From positions 4,116,001 to 4,180,000 of the forward strand of contig NZ_CP029193.1 of the NCBI RefSeq assembly GCF_008642355.1: 64,000 nucleotides of DNA, given 5' to 3'. The notes below the pieces were generated by a model. The model was not told the origin of the DNA and did no database searches. It saw nothing but the letters and a program-made list of their open reading frames with translations. Origin of the DNA: Streptomyces venezuelae (GTDB lineage Bacteria > Actinomycetota > Actinomycetes > Streptomycetales > Streptomycetaceae). Each line of letters opens with the position of its first letter. The stretch's first letter is position 1. Positions 57,017 to 64,000 of the stretch are shown here, in pieces. The position numbers and the translations under genes are program-made.

Positions 57017-58708
57017 TCACGCGTCCTTGCGGATCTCCACCACGCGGAAGCGGTTGGCCACGAAGGCGCCGTCGCACAGTGCGGCGTTCGCCGCGGGGTT
57101 GCCGCCCGAGCCGTGGAAGTCCGAGAACGCCGCCGTCTGGTTCACGTAGACACCGCCTGTGAGGTTCAGGGACAGCTGGGCGCACTCTTCGAGGCAGGTC
57201 TCCTCGACGGTGGCGGAGAACTCCTCCGACGTCGTGTACGCCCCGACGGTCATCGCTCCCTTGTCACGCACCGTGCGGCGCAGCAGCTCCACCGCGTCCT
57301 CCCCGGAGTCGACGGCGACCGCGAAGGAGACCGGGCCGAAGCACTCGCTCAGATACGCGGCCTCGGCGTCCGGCTTGGCGCCGTCCAGCTTGACGATCAC
57401 CGGGGTGCGGACGACGGCGTCCGGGAACTCCGGGTTGGTGATCTCCCGCGAGGGGAGGGCGACCTCGCCGAGGCCCGCGGCGGCTTCCAGGCGGGACTTC
57501 ACGTCCGGGTTGACCAGAGCGCCCAGGATGCCGTTCGCCCGCGCATCGTCGCCCAGCAGGCCGTTCACCGAGGCCGCGAGGTCGGCGACCACGTCGTCGT
57601 ACGACTTCGCGCCCGCGTCGGTCTGAATCCCGTCCCGGGGGATCAGCAGGTTCTGCGGGGTGGTGCACATCTGGCCGCTGTACAGAGACAGGGAGAAGGC
57701 CAGGTTGGCCAGCATTCCCTTGTAGTCGTCCGTCGACTCGACGACGACGGTGTTGACGCCGGCCTTCTCCGTGTAGACCTGCGCCTGGCGGGCGTTGGCC
57801 TCGAGCCAGTCGCCGAAGGACGTCGATCCGGTGTAGTCGATCAGCTTGATCTCGGGGCGCACGGCGAGCGTCTTGGCGATGCCCTCGCCGGGCCGCTCGA
57901 CGGCCAGGCAGACGAGGTTCGGGTCGAAGCCCGCCTCGGCGAGGACCTCACGGGCGATGCGCACCGTGAGCGCCAGGGGCAGGACCGCGCGCGGGTGGGG
58001 CTTGACCAGGACGGGGTTGCCGGTGGCGAGCGAGGCGAACAGTCCGGGATAGCCGTTCCACGTCGGGAACGTGTTGCAGCCGATCATGAGCGAGATGCCG
58101 CGCGCGACGGGCGTGAACCGCTTGTTCAGGGCGATCGGATCGCGCTTGCCCTGGGGCTTGGTCCACTCGGCGGCGTCAGGGGTGCGGGACTGCTCGACGT
58201 ACGCGTAGGCGACCGCTTCGAGGCCGCGGTCCTGCGCGTGCGGGCCGCCCGCCTGGAAGGCCATCATGAAGGCCTGGCCGCTGGTGTGCATGACCGCGTG
58301 CGCGAATTCGTGCGTGCGGGCGCTGATGCGCGACAGGATCTCCAGACAGACCACGGCGCGCACCTCCGCGCCCGCGTCGCGCCAGGCGCGCATCCCGGTG
58401 CGCATGGCGGGCAGCAGGGTGTCGATGTCCGGGTGGGGGTACGTGATCCCCAACTCCGGGCCGTACGGAGAGACCTCGCCGCCGACCCAGTCGTCCGTGC
58501 CGGGCTGGTCGAGGTCGAAGCGGGTGCCCTGGAGGGCGTCGAAGGCGGCCTTTCCCTCGGGCAGGCTCAGGCTGCCGTTCTCCCCGTACGCCTTCGGGTG
58601 CTCGGGGTGGGGGGACCAGTACGCACGCGTGCGGATGGTCTCCAGCGCCTGGTCGAGGGTGGGCCGGTGCTTGGCGATCAGCTGGGGCGCGGTGAGTTCG
58701 GCGGCCAT
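57017..58708 (-). CDS. paaN: Phenylacetic acid degradation protein PaaN (aldehyde dehydrogenase family)
   Basis: 563 residues from the ATG at 58706-58708, behind GAGGAGG. Family elements: LDQALETIRTRAYWSPHPEH near the start, MIGCNTFPTWNGYPGLFASL, the NAD-binding YTGSTSFGDWLEANA, and the nucleophile region YSGQMCTTPQNLLIP with the catalytic Cys. The end is ECFGPVSFAVAV and FSDFHGSGGNPAANA. Unlike PaaZ it has no MaoC-type hydratase domain, so ring-opening hydrolysis must be done elsewhere. It is preceded by a PaaR-like operator. Confidence 0.92.
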   Translation of the reverse strand: MAAELTAPQLIAKHRPTLDQALETIRTRAYWSPHPEHPKAYGENGSLSLPEGKAAFDALQGTRFDLDQPGTDDWVGGEVSPYGPELGITYPHPDIDTLLPAMRTGMRAWRDAGAEVRAVVCLEILSRISARTHEFAHAVMHTSGQAFMMAFQAGGPHAQDRGLEAVAYAYVEQSRTPDAAEWTKPQGKRDPIALNKRFTPVARGISLMIGCNTFPTWNGYPGLFASLATGNPVLVKPHPRAVLPLALTVRIAREVLAEAGFDPNLVCLAVERPGEGIAKTLAVRPEIKLIDYTGSTSFGDWLEANARQAQVYTEKAGVNTVVVESTDDYKGMLANLAFSLSLYSGQMCTTPQNLLIPRDGIQTDAGAKSYDDVVADLAASVNGLLGDDARANGILGALVNPDVKSRLEAAAGLGEVALPSREITNPEFPDAVVRTPVIVKLDGAKPDAEAAYLSECFGPVSFAVAVDSGEDAVELLRRTVRDKGAMTVGAYTTSEEFSATVEETCLEECAQLSLNLTGGVYVNQTAAFSDFHGSGGNPAANAALCDGAFVANRFRVVEIRKDA

Positions 58709-58799
58709 GACGGGACCAACTCCTCCTCGGGCAGCTCTTCGTCGAGCTGGCGAGCTGGGCAGGGACGGTGGGCAGGAACGCTCTGACAGGGCTAGAGTA

Positions 58800-58813
58800 A
58801 CCGAACGATCGGT
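58800..58813. promoter_or_regulatory. PaaR-like operator in the paaN / 3-hydroxyacyl-CoA dehydrogenase divergent region
   Basis: ACCGAACGATCGGT fits ACCGNNCGNNCGGT. Placed between the two divergent genes, it could control both, and the TetR gene lies in the rightward operon. Confidence 0.65.
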
Positions 58814-58837
58814 CGGGACAAGGGGGTCCGCCAAAGC

Positions 58838-58846
58838 TGTGGACAA
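58838..58846. promoter_or_regulatory. Perfect DnaA box next to the PaaR-like operator
   Basis: TGTGGACAA, exact inverted TTGTCCACA, in the extended context CTGTGGACAACTTC. It is 24 bases from the operator and 60 from the dehydrogenase start. Confidence 0.55.
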
Positions 58847-58905
58847 CTTCTCGACGGCCACCCCCGGACCCTGCGGCCGACGGGCCGTGCGGGAGGATCG
58901 CGAAC

Positions 58906-60417
58906 ATGACAGCACTCGAGCTCAGCAGCGCCGTTGCCGTGGTCGGCACCGGAACCATGGGGCAGGGCATCGCGCAGGTCGCCCTGGTCGCGGGGCACCC
59001 CGTGCGGCTGTACGACGCCGCGCCGGGCCGCGCGAAGGCGGCGGCCGACGCGATCGGTGCGCGCCTGGACCGGCTCGTCGAGAAGGGCAGGCTCACCGCC
59101 GAGGACCGCGCCGCGGCCGGCGCCCGGCTCACCCCCGCCGAGAGCCTCGCCGAGCTCGCCGGCTGTGGTCTCGTCGTCGAGGCGATCCTCGAACAACTCG
59201 ACGTGAAGCAGCGCCTTTTCCAGGACCTCGAAGAGGTCGTCGCCGAGGAATGTCTGCTGGCCACGAACACGTCGTCCCTCTCCGTGACCGCGATCGCGGG
59301 CGCCCTGCGCGCACCGGGCCGCTTCGTCGGCCTGCACTTCTTCAACCCGGCCCCCCTGCTCCCTCTCGTCGAGGTCGTCAGCGGCTTCGCGACGGAGGAG
59401 ACCGCCGCCACGCGCGCGTACGAGACGGCCAAGACCTGGGGGAAGACCCCGGTGCGCTGCGCGGACACCCCCGGCTTCATCGTCAACCGCATCGCACGGC
59501 CTTTCTACGCCGAGGCGCTGCGCCTGTACGAGGAGCGGGTCGCCGACCCCGCCACGATCGACGCCGTCCTGCGCGAGTGCGGCGGATTCAAGATGGGTCC
59601 CTTCGAACTCACCGACCTCATCGGCCAGGACGTCAACGAAGCCGTCACACGCTCCGTGTGGGAGTCCTTCTTCCAGGACCCCAAGTTCACGCCGTCCCTC
59701 GCGCAGCGCCGCCTCGTGGAGTCCCGCCGCCTCGGACGGAAGTCGGGCCAGGGCTGGTACGCGTACGGGGACGACGCCCCGCGCGCGGAGCCGCACACCG
59801 CGCCGCCCGCACAGGCACCGGAGTCCGTCACCGTGCACGGCGACCTCTTCCCGGCGGAGGCGCTGACCGCCCTCATGGAGGAGGCGGGCATCCGGGTCGG
59901 ACGCGGCGAGGGCGTCCCCGAGTACCCCGGCTCCATCGAGCTCCCCGGCGGGGCCCGGCTCGCCCTGGCCGACGGCACGGCCGCCGACACCGACGCCGAG
60001 CCCACCATCCACTTCGACCTTGCGCTGGACTACCGCGCCGCCACCAGGATCGCCCTCGCCCCCTCGAGCAGGGTCGACGAACAGTCCCTGAACGAGGCGA
60101 TCGGCCTCTTCCAGGCGCTCGGCAAGAAGGTCAGCGTCATCGGGCACACCCCCGGCATGATCGTCGCCCGTACGGTGTGGATGCTCGTCGACTTCGCCCT
60201 GGACGCCGTCGGGCGCGAGGTCGCGGACGCCGAGGACATCGACACCGCCATGCGGCTCGGCGTCAACTACCCGCTCGGACCCATCGCATGGGGCCGCCGC
60301 CTCACCGCGTACCGGGTGGCAGAGGCGCTCGACGCCCTGCACGACGAGTACCCCACCGGGCGCTACGCGCCCTCCCAGGCACTGCGGCGCCAAGCCGTGC
60401 GAGAGGAGTACTCATGA
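58906..60417 (+). CDS. 3-hydroxyacyl-CoA dehydrogenase (PaaH type, two C-terminal domains)
   Basis: 503 residues. NAD-binding loop VVGTGTMGQGIAQVAL (Gly14, 16, 19), then TNTSSLSVTAIAGAL and LHFFNPAPLLPLVEVV; a first C-terminal domain near 190-285 (DTPGFIVNRIARPFYAEALR) and a second, degenerate copy near 400-490 (GHTPGMIVARTVWMLVDFAL). It oxidises a 3-hydroxyacyl-CoA; in phenylacetate degradation PaaH oxidises 3-hydroxyadipyl-CoA. Its shared operator with paaN supports that role. Overlaps the TetR gene by ATGA. Confidence 0.9.
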   Translation: MTALELSSAVAVVGTGTMGQGIAQVALVAGHPVRLYDAAPGRAKAAADAIGARLDRLVEKGRLTAEDRAAAGARLTPAESLAELAGCGLVVEAILEQLDVKQRLFQDLEEVVAEECLLATNTSSLSVTAIAGALRAPGRFVGLHFFNPAPLLPLVEVVSGFATEETAATRAYETAKTWGKTPVRCADTPGFIVNRIARPFYAEALRLYEERVADPATIDAVLRECGGFKMGPFELTDLIGQDVNEAVTRSVWESFFQDPKFTPSLAQRRLVESRRLGRKSGQGWYAYGDDAPRAEPHTAPPAQAPESVTVHGDLFPAEALTALMEEAGIRVGRGEGVPEYPGSIELPGGARLALADGTAADTDAEPTIHFDLALDYRAATRIALAPSSRVDEQSLNEAIGLFQALGKKVSVIGHTPGMIVARTVWMLVDFALDAVGREVADAEDIDTAMRLGVNYPLGPIAWGRRLTAYRVAEALDALHDEYPTGRYAPSQALRRQAVREEYS

Positions 60418-61007
60418 CCATCGCCCGGCGCGACACGTACACCCCGGAGACGCTCCTGAGCGTGGCCGTGCGGGTCTTCAACGAGCGCGGCTACGACGGC
60501 ACGTCCATGGAGCACCTCTCCAAGGCCGCCGGCATCTCCAAGTCGTCGATCTACCACCACGTGGCGGGCAAGGAGGAGCTGCTGCGCCGCGCCGTGAGCC
60601 GGGCGCTCGACGGGCTCTTCGGGATCCTCGCCGAGGACGACGCGCGCGTGGGCAGCGCGGTGCGGCGTCTGGAGTACGTCACGCGCCGCACCGTCGAGGT
60701 GCTGGTCGCCGAACTGCCCTACGTGACACTGCTCCTGCGGGTGCGCGGCAACACGGACACCGAGCGCTGGGCCATGGAGCGGCGCAGGGAGTTCGATCAG
60801 CAGGTGGCGGCGCTCCTCAAGGAGGCAGTCGCCGACGGTGACCTGCGCTCCGACGTCGAACTGCGCCTCGCCACCCGGCTGCTCTTCGGGATGATCAACT
60901 CCATCGTGGAGTGGTACCGGCCGGAGAGCCGGGGTGCCGCCAACGGCGAACAGATCGCCGACGCGGTCGTGCAACTGGCTTTCGCGGGCCTGCGCACGGA
61001 CCGCTGA
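60414..61007 (+). CDS. TetR/AcrR-family regulator, probable PaaR
   Basis: 197 residues. The HTH is at about 31-57 (SMEHLSKAAGISKSSIYHHV, then AGKEELL). The C-terminal ligand domain contains LLLRVRGNTDTERWAMERRR and LLFGMINSIVEWYRPESRG, the latter typical of TetR regulators of CoA-ester catabolism. It is in the paaH-like operon and lies close to two ACCGNNCGNNCGGT sites and a near-match at bkd, so it is the best candidate for binding them. Regulation by phenylacetyl-CoA is inferred from the Corynebacterium PaaR. Confidence 0.82.
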   Translation: MTIARRDTYTPETLLSVAVRVFNERGYDGTSMEHLSKAAGISKSSIYHHVAGKEELLRRAVSRALDGLFGILAEDDARVGSAVRRLEYVTRRTVEVLVAELPYVTLLLRVRGNTDTERWAMERRREFDQQVAALLKEAVADGDLRSDVELRLATRLLFGMINSIVEWYRPESRGAANGEQIADAVVQLAFAGLRTDR

Positions 61008-61029
61008 GCCCGGGGCCCAAGGCGGGCTC

Positions 61030-61539
61030 TCAGCCGTCCGGCTCCATGTCGTCCTCCTCGAAGACCAGCAACGTACGCGTGCTGAGGACTTCGGGGATGG
61101 ACTGCAGCCGGGTCAGCACCAGCTCACGCAGGGCTCGGTTGTCCGGCGTGTGCACCAGGAGCAGTACGTCGAAGTCGCCGCTGACCAGGGCGATGTGGGA
61201 CGCACCCGGAAGTGCGCGCAGATGCTCGCGCACCGTGCGCCAGGTGTTCTGGACGATCTTCAGCGTGATGTAGGCGGACGCGCCCTGCCCGGCGCGTTCG
61301 TGATTGATGCGCGCCCCGAAGCCCCGGATGACGCCGTCGTCGATGAGGCGGTTGATGCGCGCGTACGCGTTGGCCCGTGACACATGGACCCGTTCGGCCA
61401 CGGAGCGTATCGAGGCGCGACCGTCCGTGTGCAGGATCTGCAGGATGTCGCGGTCTATGGCATCCAGGGGCCGGGGATCCGGAATCTGTGGCTCGGGACG
61501 GTCGCCGTCCGGTCCGTCGGCCATTCGTTCAGGTGCCAT
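61030..61539 (-). CDS. Lrp/AsnC-family regulator, BkdR-like
   Basis: 169 residues from the ATG at 61537-61539; an ATG 15 bases downstream is an alternative. HTH near 26-75 (LDAIDRDILQILHTDGRASI, then RSVAERVHVSRANAYARINR). The RAM ligand domain follows (SHIALVSGDFDVLLLVHTPD). Divergent from bkdAB, the place held by BkdR in Streptomyces and Pseudomonas, and probably controlled by branched-chain amino acids or their keto acids. Confidence 0.88.
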   Translation of the reverse strand: MAPERMADGPDGDRPEPQIPDPRPLDAIDRDILQILHTDGRASIRSVAERVHVSRANAYARINRLIDDGVIRGFGARINHERAGQGASAYITLKIVQNTWRTVREHLRALPGASHIALVSGDFDVLLLVHTPDNRALRELVLTRLQSIPEVLSTRTLLVFEEDDMEPDG

Positions 61540-61597
61540 GTCCCCCCGCCTCCCTACCATGGACGTACTGCATCCATCCCAGGCTGTGCAGAACCGT

Positions 61598-61606
61598 TTG
61601 TCCACA
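61598..61606. promoter_or_regulatory. Perfect DnaA box in the bkd control region
   Basis: TTGTCCACA within an inverted repeat: AGGCTGTG (61581-61588) and CACAGCCT (61603-61610) are complementary and partly overlap the box. Lies between the divergent lrp-type gene and bkdA. Confidence 0.55.
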
Positions 61607-61640
61607 GCCTGGAGGCGCCTGTAGCCAAAATGTGCCGACG

Positions 61641-61654
61641 ACCGAACAATCGGT
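61641..61654. promoter_or_regulatory. PaaR-like operator variant before bkdA
   Basis: ACCGAACAATCGGT, one mismatch from ACCGNNCGNNCGGT (CA instead of CG in the centre), 75 bases before the bkdA start. It is still a near-palindrome. Confidence 0.45.
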
Positions 61655-61728
61655 AGGTGAGGCGCATCACGTCGCGTGCCTCTTATGCCGCTCCCACGAG
61701 GAGACCGCTTCCCCCAGGAGGTGCCGTC

Positions 61729-62874
61729 ATGACGGTCATGGAGCAGCGGGGCGCCTACCGGCCCACCCCGCCCCCCGCTTGGCAGCCCAGGACCGACCCC
61801 GCGCCGCTGCTGCCGGACGCGGAGCCCTACCGCGTCCTGGGCACCGGCGCCGCCGACAAGGTCGACCCGGAGCTGCTGCGGCGGCTCTACGCGGAGCTGG
61901 TGCGCGGCCGTCGGTACAACACGCAGGCGACGGCGCTGACCAAACAGGGCAGGCTCGCGGTCTATCCCTCCAGCACCGGGCAGGAGGCGTGCGAGATCGC
62001 CGCCGCCCTCGCCCTGGAGGAGCGGGACTGGCTCTTTCCCAGTTACCGGGACACGCTCGCCGTGGTCGCCCGCGGCCTCGCCCCCGCGAGCGCGCTGACC
62101 TTGTTGCGCGGCGACTGGCACACCGGATACGACCCGCGCGAGCACCGCATAGCGCCGCTGAGCACCCCTCTTGCGACCCAGCTCCCCCATGCCGTCGGCC
62201 TCGCGCACGCGGCCCGGCTCAAGGGCGACGGCGTCGTCGCGCTCGCCATGGTCGGTGACGGCGGCACCAGCGAGGGCGACTTCCACGAGGCGCTGAACTT
62301 CGCCGCAGTGTGGCAGGCCCCCGTCGTCTTCCTCGTGCAGAACAACGGCTTCGCGATCTCCGTGCCGCTCGCCAAGCAGACGGCGGCCCCGTCCCTGGCC
62401 CACAAGGCCGTGGGGTACGGCATGCCGGGACGCCTGGTCGACGGCAACGACGCGGCGGCGATGCACGAGGTGCTGAGCGAAGCGGTCGCCCGCGCGCGTG
62501 AGGGTGGCGGCCCCACGCTCGTCGAGGCGGTCACGTACCGCATGGAGGCGCACACGAACGCCGACGACGCCACTCGCTACCGACAGGACACCGACGTCGA
62601 GGCCTGGCGCGACCACGACCCGATCCTGCTCATGGAGCGGGAGCTCACGGAGCGCGGACTCCTGGACGACGACATGAAGCGGCAGGCAAGCGACGACGCC
62701 GAGGCCATGGCCGCCGACCTGCGCGAACACATGAACCAGGAGCCCGTGCTCGACCCCATGGACCTCTTCACGCACGTGTACGCCGAGCAGACCTCCCAGC
62801 TCAGGGAGCAGGCGGCACAGTTGCGGGCCGAGCTCGAAGTCGCCTCGGAAGAGGCCGAGGAGGAAGCCCGATGA
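61729..62874 (+). CDS. bkdA: Branched-chain alpha-keto acid dehydrogenase E1 alpha subunit
   Basis: 381 residues, ATG at 61729 after CAGGAGGTG. E1 alpha oxidatively decarboxylates branched-chain keto acids with thiamine diphosphate. TPP motif GDGGTSEGDFHEALNFAAVW (176-195) ends about 30 residues on at VQNN. AVYPSSTGQEACEIAAALAL and PSYRDTLAV are also family-typical. The C-terminus is a coiled, Glu-rich tail. Start of bkdABC; it overlaps bkdB by ATGA. Confidence 0.95.
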   Translation: MTVMEQRGAYRPTPPPAWQPRTDPAPLLPDAEPYRVLGTGAADKVDPELLRRLYAELVRGRRYNTQATALTKQGRLAVYPSSTGQEACEIAAALALEERDWLFPSYRDTLAVVARGLAPASALTLLRGDWHTGYDPREHRIAPLSTPLATQLPHAVGLAHAARLKGDGVVALAMVGDGGTSEGDFHEALNFAAVWQAPVVFLVQNNGFAISVPLAKQTAAPSLAHKAVGYGMPGRLVDGNDAAAMHEVLSEAVARAREGGGPTLVEAVTYRMEAHTNADDATRYRQDTDVEAWRDHDPILLMERELTERGLLDDDMKRQASDDAEAMAADLREHMNQEPVLDPMDLFTHVYAEQTSQLREQAAQLRAELEVASEEAEEEAR

Positions 62875-63887
62875 CCACGGTCGCGGCGAAGCCGGCCACC
62901 AAACCGGCCACCATGGCGCAGGCGCTCGGGCGCGCGCTGCGGGACTCGATGGCCGAGGACCCGTCCGTCCACGTCCTCGGAGAGGACGTCGGAGCGCTCG
63001 GCGGTGTCTTCAGGGTGACCGACGGGCTCGCGGCGGAGTTCGGCGAGGACCGCTGCACCGACACGCCCCTCGCCGAGGCGGGCATCCTCGGCACGGCGGT
63101 AGGCATGGCGATGTACGGGCTGCGGCCGGTCGTCGAGATGCAGTTCGACGCGTTCGCGTACCCCGCCTTCGAGCAGCTGATCTCACACGTGGCGCGGATG
63201 CGGAACCGCACGCGGGGCGCGTTGCCGCTGCCCATCACCGTGCGCGTGCCCTACGGCGGCGGCATCGGCGGCGTCGAGCACCACAGCGATTCCTCCGAGG
63301 CGTACTACATCGCGACCCCCGGCCTGCACGTCGTCACGCCCGCCACGGTGTCCGACGCCTACGGCCTGCTGCGCGCCTCCATCGCCTCCGACGACCCCGT
63401 CGTCTTCCTGGAGCCGAAGCGGCTGTACTGGTCGAAGGCCGACTGGAACCCGGAGGCACCGCAAGCCGTTGAACCGATAGGCCGCGCGGTGGTGCGGCGC
63501 ACCGGGCGCAGCGCCACGCTCATCACGTACGGACCGTCCGTGCCCGTCTGCCTGGAGGCGGCGGAGGCGGCCCGCGCCGAGGGCTGGGACCTCGAAGTGG
63601 TCGACCTGCGCTCCCTCGTGCCGTTCGACGACGAGACGGTCGCCGCGTCCGTGCGGCGGACCGGGCGGGCCGTCGTCGTCCACGAGTCGGGCGGCTTCGG
63701 TGGTCCCGGCGGCGAGATCGCCGCGCGTGTCACCGAGCGGTGCTTCCACCACCTGGAGGCGCCGGTGCTGCGCGTCGCGGGCTTCGACATCCCGTACCCT
63801 CCGCCGATGCTGGAGAAGCACCATCTCCCGGGCGTCGACCGGATCCTGGACGCGGTCGCGCGGCTGCAGTGGGAGGCGGACAGCTGA
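62871..63887 (+). CDS. bkdB: Branched-chain alpha-keto acid dehydrogenase E1 beta subunit
   Basis: 338 residues. E1 beta motifs: VHVLGEDVGALGGVFRVTDG, TPLAEAGILGTAVGMAMYGL, EMQFDAFAYPAFEQLISHVA and GGIGGVEHHSDSSEAYYIAT. The C-terminal transketolase-like domain includes EVVDLRSLVPFDDETV. It pairs with E1 alpha to make the TPP site. Its stop overlaps the bkdC start by one base. Confidence 0.96.
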   Translation: MTTVAAKPATKPATMAQALGRALRDSMAEDPSVHVLGEDVGALGGVFRVTDGLAAEFGEDRCTDTPLAEAGILGTAVGMAMYGLRPVVEMQFDAFAYPAFEQLISHVARMRNRTRGALPLPITVRVPYGGGIGGVEHHSDSSEAYYIATPGLHVVTPATVSDAYGLLRASIASDDPVVFLEPKRLYWSKADWNPEAPQAVEPIGRAVVRRTGRSATLITYGPSVPVCLEAAEAARAEGWDLEVVDLRSLVPFDDETVAASVRRTGRAVVVHESGGFGGPGGEIAARVTERCFHHLEAPVLRVAGFDIPYPPPMLEKHHLPGVDRILDAVARLQWEADS

Positions 63888-64000
63888 TGGCCCAGGTCCT
63901 TGAATTCAAGCTGCCCGACCTCGGGGAAGGGCTGACGGAGGCGGAAGTCGTCCGCTGGCTCGTCGACGTCGGCGACGTCGTGACCGTGGACCAGCCGGTC
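63887..64000 (+). CDS. bkdC: Branched-chain dihydrolipoyl acyltransferase E2, 5' fragment
   Basis: The first 38 codons only. MAQVLEFKLPDLGEGLTEAE is the lipoyl-domain start of E2 proteins, continuing with VVRWLVDVGDVVTVDQPV; the lipoyl Lys lies beyond the window. It completes bkdABC. The truncation is by the window edge. Confidence 0.92.
   Translation, partial: MAQVLEFKLPDLGEGLTEAEVVRWLVDVGDVVTVDQPV

Noticed and set aside
58266..61007. A 913-codon frame covering the PaaH-like and TetR genes
   Set aside because: Only its last 197 codons are a real protein (the TetR regulator); the rest is a shadow of the dehydrogenase gene.

Overview
The window is the replication-origin core of a high-GC actinobacterial chromosome, almost certainly a Streptomyces. 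The evidence is the order trxB-trxA / parB-parA-rsmG-jag-yidC-yidD-rnpA-rpmH / dnaA / oriC / dnaN-gnd-recF-dciA-gyrB-gyrA, exact Streptomyces-type parS sites (GTTTCACGTGAAAC), many DnaA boxes of the TTGTCCACA type, frequent GTG starts, a long low-complexity DnaA domain II, and the crgA / class E sortase / PASTA-kinase neighbourhood. No IS element, prophage, CRISPR array or rRNA operon was seen.

Layout. 1-1.7 kb: end of trxB, trxA and a GNAT acetyltransferase. 1.9-8.0 kb, minus strand: parAB segregation operon, rsmG, and the jag-yidC-yidD-rnpA-rpmH operon. 8.0-20.9 kb, plus strand: dnaA, oriC (about 10.3-11.2 kb), dnaN, gnd, recF, a DciA-like DUF721 gene, gyrB, gyrA and a DUF3566 membrane protein. 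Genes on both sides of oriC point away from it. 21-30 kb: tRNA-Ile and tRNA-Ala, small secreted or membrane proteins, a tail-anchored Ser/Thr kinase with an XRE regulator, split-barrel flavoproteins, a PLP decarboxylase and a DUF5324 gene. 30-45 kb is the growth and division block: cyclophilin, rhomboid protease, crgA, DUF881, three class E sortases interleaved with a small membrane protein and a pabA-like amidotransferase, then PASTA kinase, PBP, SEDS protein, PP2C phosphatase, FhaB and FhaA. 45.7-48.9 kb: tRNA-Leu, DUF2252, a J-domain-like protein and a rhodanese. 48.9-64 kb is catabolic: acyl-CoA dehydrogenase, paaABCDE, a DUF5819/HTTM pair, a SpoU methyltransferase, paaN, a PaaH-like dehydrogenase with its TetR regulator, a BkdR-like Lrp regulator, and bkdAB with the start of bkdC.

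How it works together. ParA/ParB act on parS sites scattered around the origin; DnaA acts on oriC and on many matching boxes outside it; gyrase, sliding clamp, RecF and the putative helicase loader are co-located. The envelope block couples Ser/Thr phosphorylation to septal and tip peptidoglycan synthesis and sortase attachment. The catabolic block carries phenylacetyl-CoA epoxidation, CoA-ester oxidation and branched-chain keto-acid oxidation, apparently tied together by a shared TetR-type operator, ACCGNNCGNNCGGT.

Most notable signals: (i) DnaA-box 9-mers outside oriC in an extended context near GAAGTTRTCCACAG, including a dense cluster between the rhomboid gene and crgA and one box in each of three catabolic control regions; (ii) a PaaR-like operator at two paa-related control regions and a near-match before bkd, each 24-45 bp from a DnaA box; (iii) a KstR-type palindrome next to a second palindrome before the acyl-CoA dehydrogenase; (iv) a parA start that should lie well downstream of the longest open frame.
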